A DNA stretch of 7,547 nt from assembly GCA_024275215.1 (NCBI GenBank), contig JAJRZO010000056.1, forward strand, positions 1-7,547, read 5' to 3'. This document shows, one piece after another, positions 7,193-7,547 of this stretch. The position numbers were made by a program, and so were the translations under genes. The number at the start of each line of letters is the position of its first letter. Position 1 is the first letter of the stretch. The DNA is from Candidatus Zixiibacteriota bacterium (GTDB lineage Bacteria; Zixibacteria; MSB-5A5; JAABVY01; JAHJOQ01). The notes under the pieces are model-generated. The model was not told where the DNA came from and searched no databases. It was given only the letters and a program-made list of their open reading frames with translations.

Positions 7193-7325
7193 TTGGCGTC
7201 AAGCGTTTACGACCTTTGTTGCGACGGCGCTTGAGAATCGCCCGCCCGCCTTTGGTCGACATGCGCTTTCTGAAACCGTGATCGTTTAGTCGCTTTCTAC
7301 GCGACGGCTGAAATGTTCTTTTCAT
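7170..7325 (-). CDS. rpmH: 50S ribosomal protein L34
   Basis: A small ribosomal protein of 51 codons, very rich in Arg and Lys. It begins MKRTFQPSRRKRLNDHGFR and continues through the conserved RMSTKGGRAILKRRRNKGRK to RLTP, covering the whole L34 family. After RLTP, where most L34 proteins end, there are seven further residues (SVPRKVR) reading into the rnpA start region. The start is ATG at 7325-7323 with GAGGA at 7333-7337, seven bases upstream; the stop is TAA at 7172-7170. It overlaps rnpA by 23 bp in another frame. It is the first gene of the minus-strand cluster and follows a strong promoter candidate. Confidence 0.97.
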   Translation of the reverse strand: MKRTFQPSRRKRLNDHGFRKRMSTKGGRAILKRRRNKGRKRLTPSVPRKVR

Positions 7326-7352
7326 ATCGTTTTCCTCATCATCAGACCGGAC

Positions 7353-7380
7353 AAAATAGCCACAAGTCGCGAATTGTCAA
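7353..7380 (-). promoter_or_regulatory. Candidate sigma-70-type promoter for the rpmH-rnpA operon
   Basis: On the minus strand a perfect -35 box TTGACA (7380-7375) is followed after 16 bp by TATTTT (7358-7353), four of six matches to the -10 consensus. Transcription would start near 7346, leaving a leader of about 20 bases before the rpmH ATG. It is well placed for the head of the gene cluster and is probably its main promoter. Confidence 0.6.
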
Positions 7381-7459
7381 GCGAAAAGCCACGCATTTTT
7401 TTCATTCCTGATATCAGTTTGGCTCATTTTTCACCTGTCCCCTGCCGATACTGTAGAAG

Positions 7460-7547
7460 ATGGTACGCAAACTGTGCATATCGGCATTGTTGATGTTTTT
7501 CGTCCTCTCGCTTTCATGCGGAGACGACAGGGGTGTCCAGCCCTCAG
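7460..7547 (+). CDS. Probable lipoprotein, N-terminal fragment, function unknown
   Basis: The open frame starts at ATG 7460 and leaves the window after 29 codons. It opens MVRKLCISALLMFF and shows a short basic start, a hydrophobic core (about residues 5-18), then LSLSC with the cysteine at residue 20, followed by GDDRG. This is the shape of a signal peptide cleaved by lipoprotein signal peptidase, with lipid attached at C20. The lipobox is relaxed: the residues at -3, -2 and -1 are S-L-S, with Leu at -4. The mature protein cannot be identified from what is visible. There is no strong ribosome binding site; GTAGAAG lies directly before the ATG. It is transcribed divergently from rpmH, so it is a separate unit, and I do not know what it does. 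Confidence 0.7.
   Translation, partial: MVRKLCISALLMFFVLSLSCGDDRGVQPS

Noticed and set aside
6891..7289. Long plus-strand open frame of 132 codons opposite rnpA and rpmH
   Set aside because: It is the antisense of two recognised conserved genes, and its translation resembles no protein family I know.
7419..7452. Promoter for the plus-strand lipoprotein from TTGGCT and GATACT
   Set aside because: The spacing is 22 bp, outside the usual 16-18, and no better pair was seen.

Overview
This is an ordinary, well-conserved chromosomal core region: the origin-proximal cluster rpmH-rnpA-yidD-yidC-mnmE-mnmG-rsmG-parA-parB. All nine genes lie on the minus strand, so transcription runs from right to left in these coordinates. 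The last gene, parB, is cut by the left edge. A separate gene on the plus strand starts near the right edge, diverging from rpmH, and encodes the start of a probable lipoprotein. I found no mobile element, CRISPR array, tRNA or rRNA gene, and no sign of a new defence or metabolic system.

Layout, right to left. At 7460-7547 (+) a secreted lipoprotein begins. A 134-bp divergent spacer (7326-7459) carries a good rpmH promoter. rpmH (ribosomal protein L34, 51 codons) overlaps rnpA (RNase P protein). rnpA overlaps yidD, and yidD is followed 6 bp later by yidC. Together these supply ribosome assembly, tRNA processing and membrane protein insertion. yidC overlaps mnmE by 29 bp. mnmE and mnmG form the two-subunit enzyme that modifies the wobble uridine of tRNA. 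rsmG methylates 16S rRNA. parA and parB form the chromosome partition system. Two parS centromere sites, the DNA targets of ParB, sit inside the window: a perfect 16-bp consensus site between mnmE and mnmG, and a second one embedded in the first codons of rsmG. The window therefore holds a complete local ParABS layout except for the body of parB.

Organism. The YidC has an N-terminal membrane anchor followed by a large periplasmic domain, which is the form found in Gram-negative (diderm) bacteria. There is no jag/khpB gene between yidC and mnmE, unlike Bacillus and its relatives. The lysine in the YidC groove and the lipoprotein signal with a relaxed lipobox suggest a member or relative of the FCB group (Bacteroidetes and allied candidate phyla), but this is a weak inference. 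Base composition is mid-range and looks even across the window, with no patch suggesting recent transfer.

Expression. Genes are packed with overlaps of 8, 23, 8 and 29 bp, so translational coupling is likely. Candidate sigma-70-type promoters are visible upstream of rpmH and of parA. Nothing else in the short gaps needs explaining apart from the parS sites.
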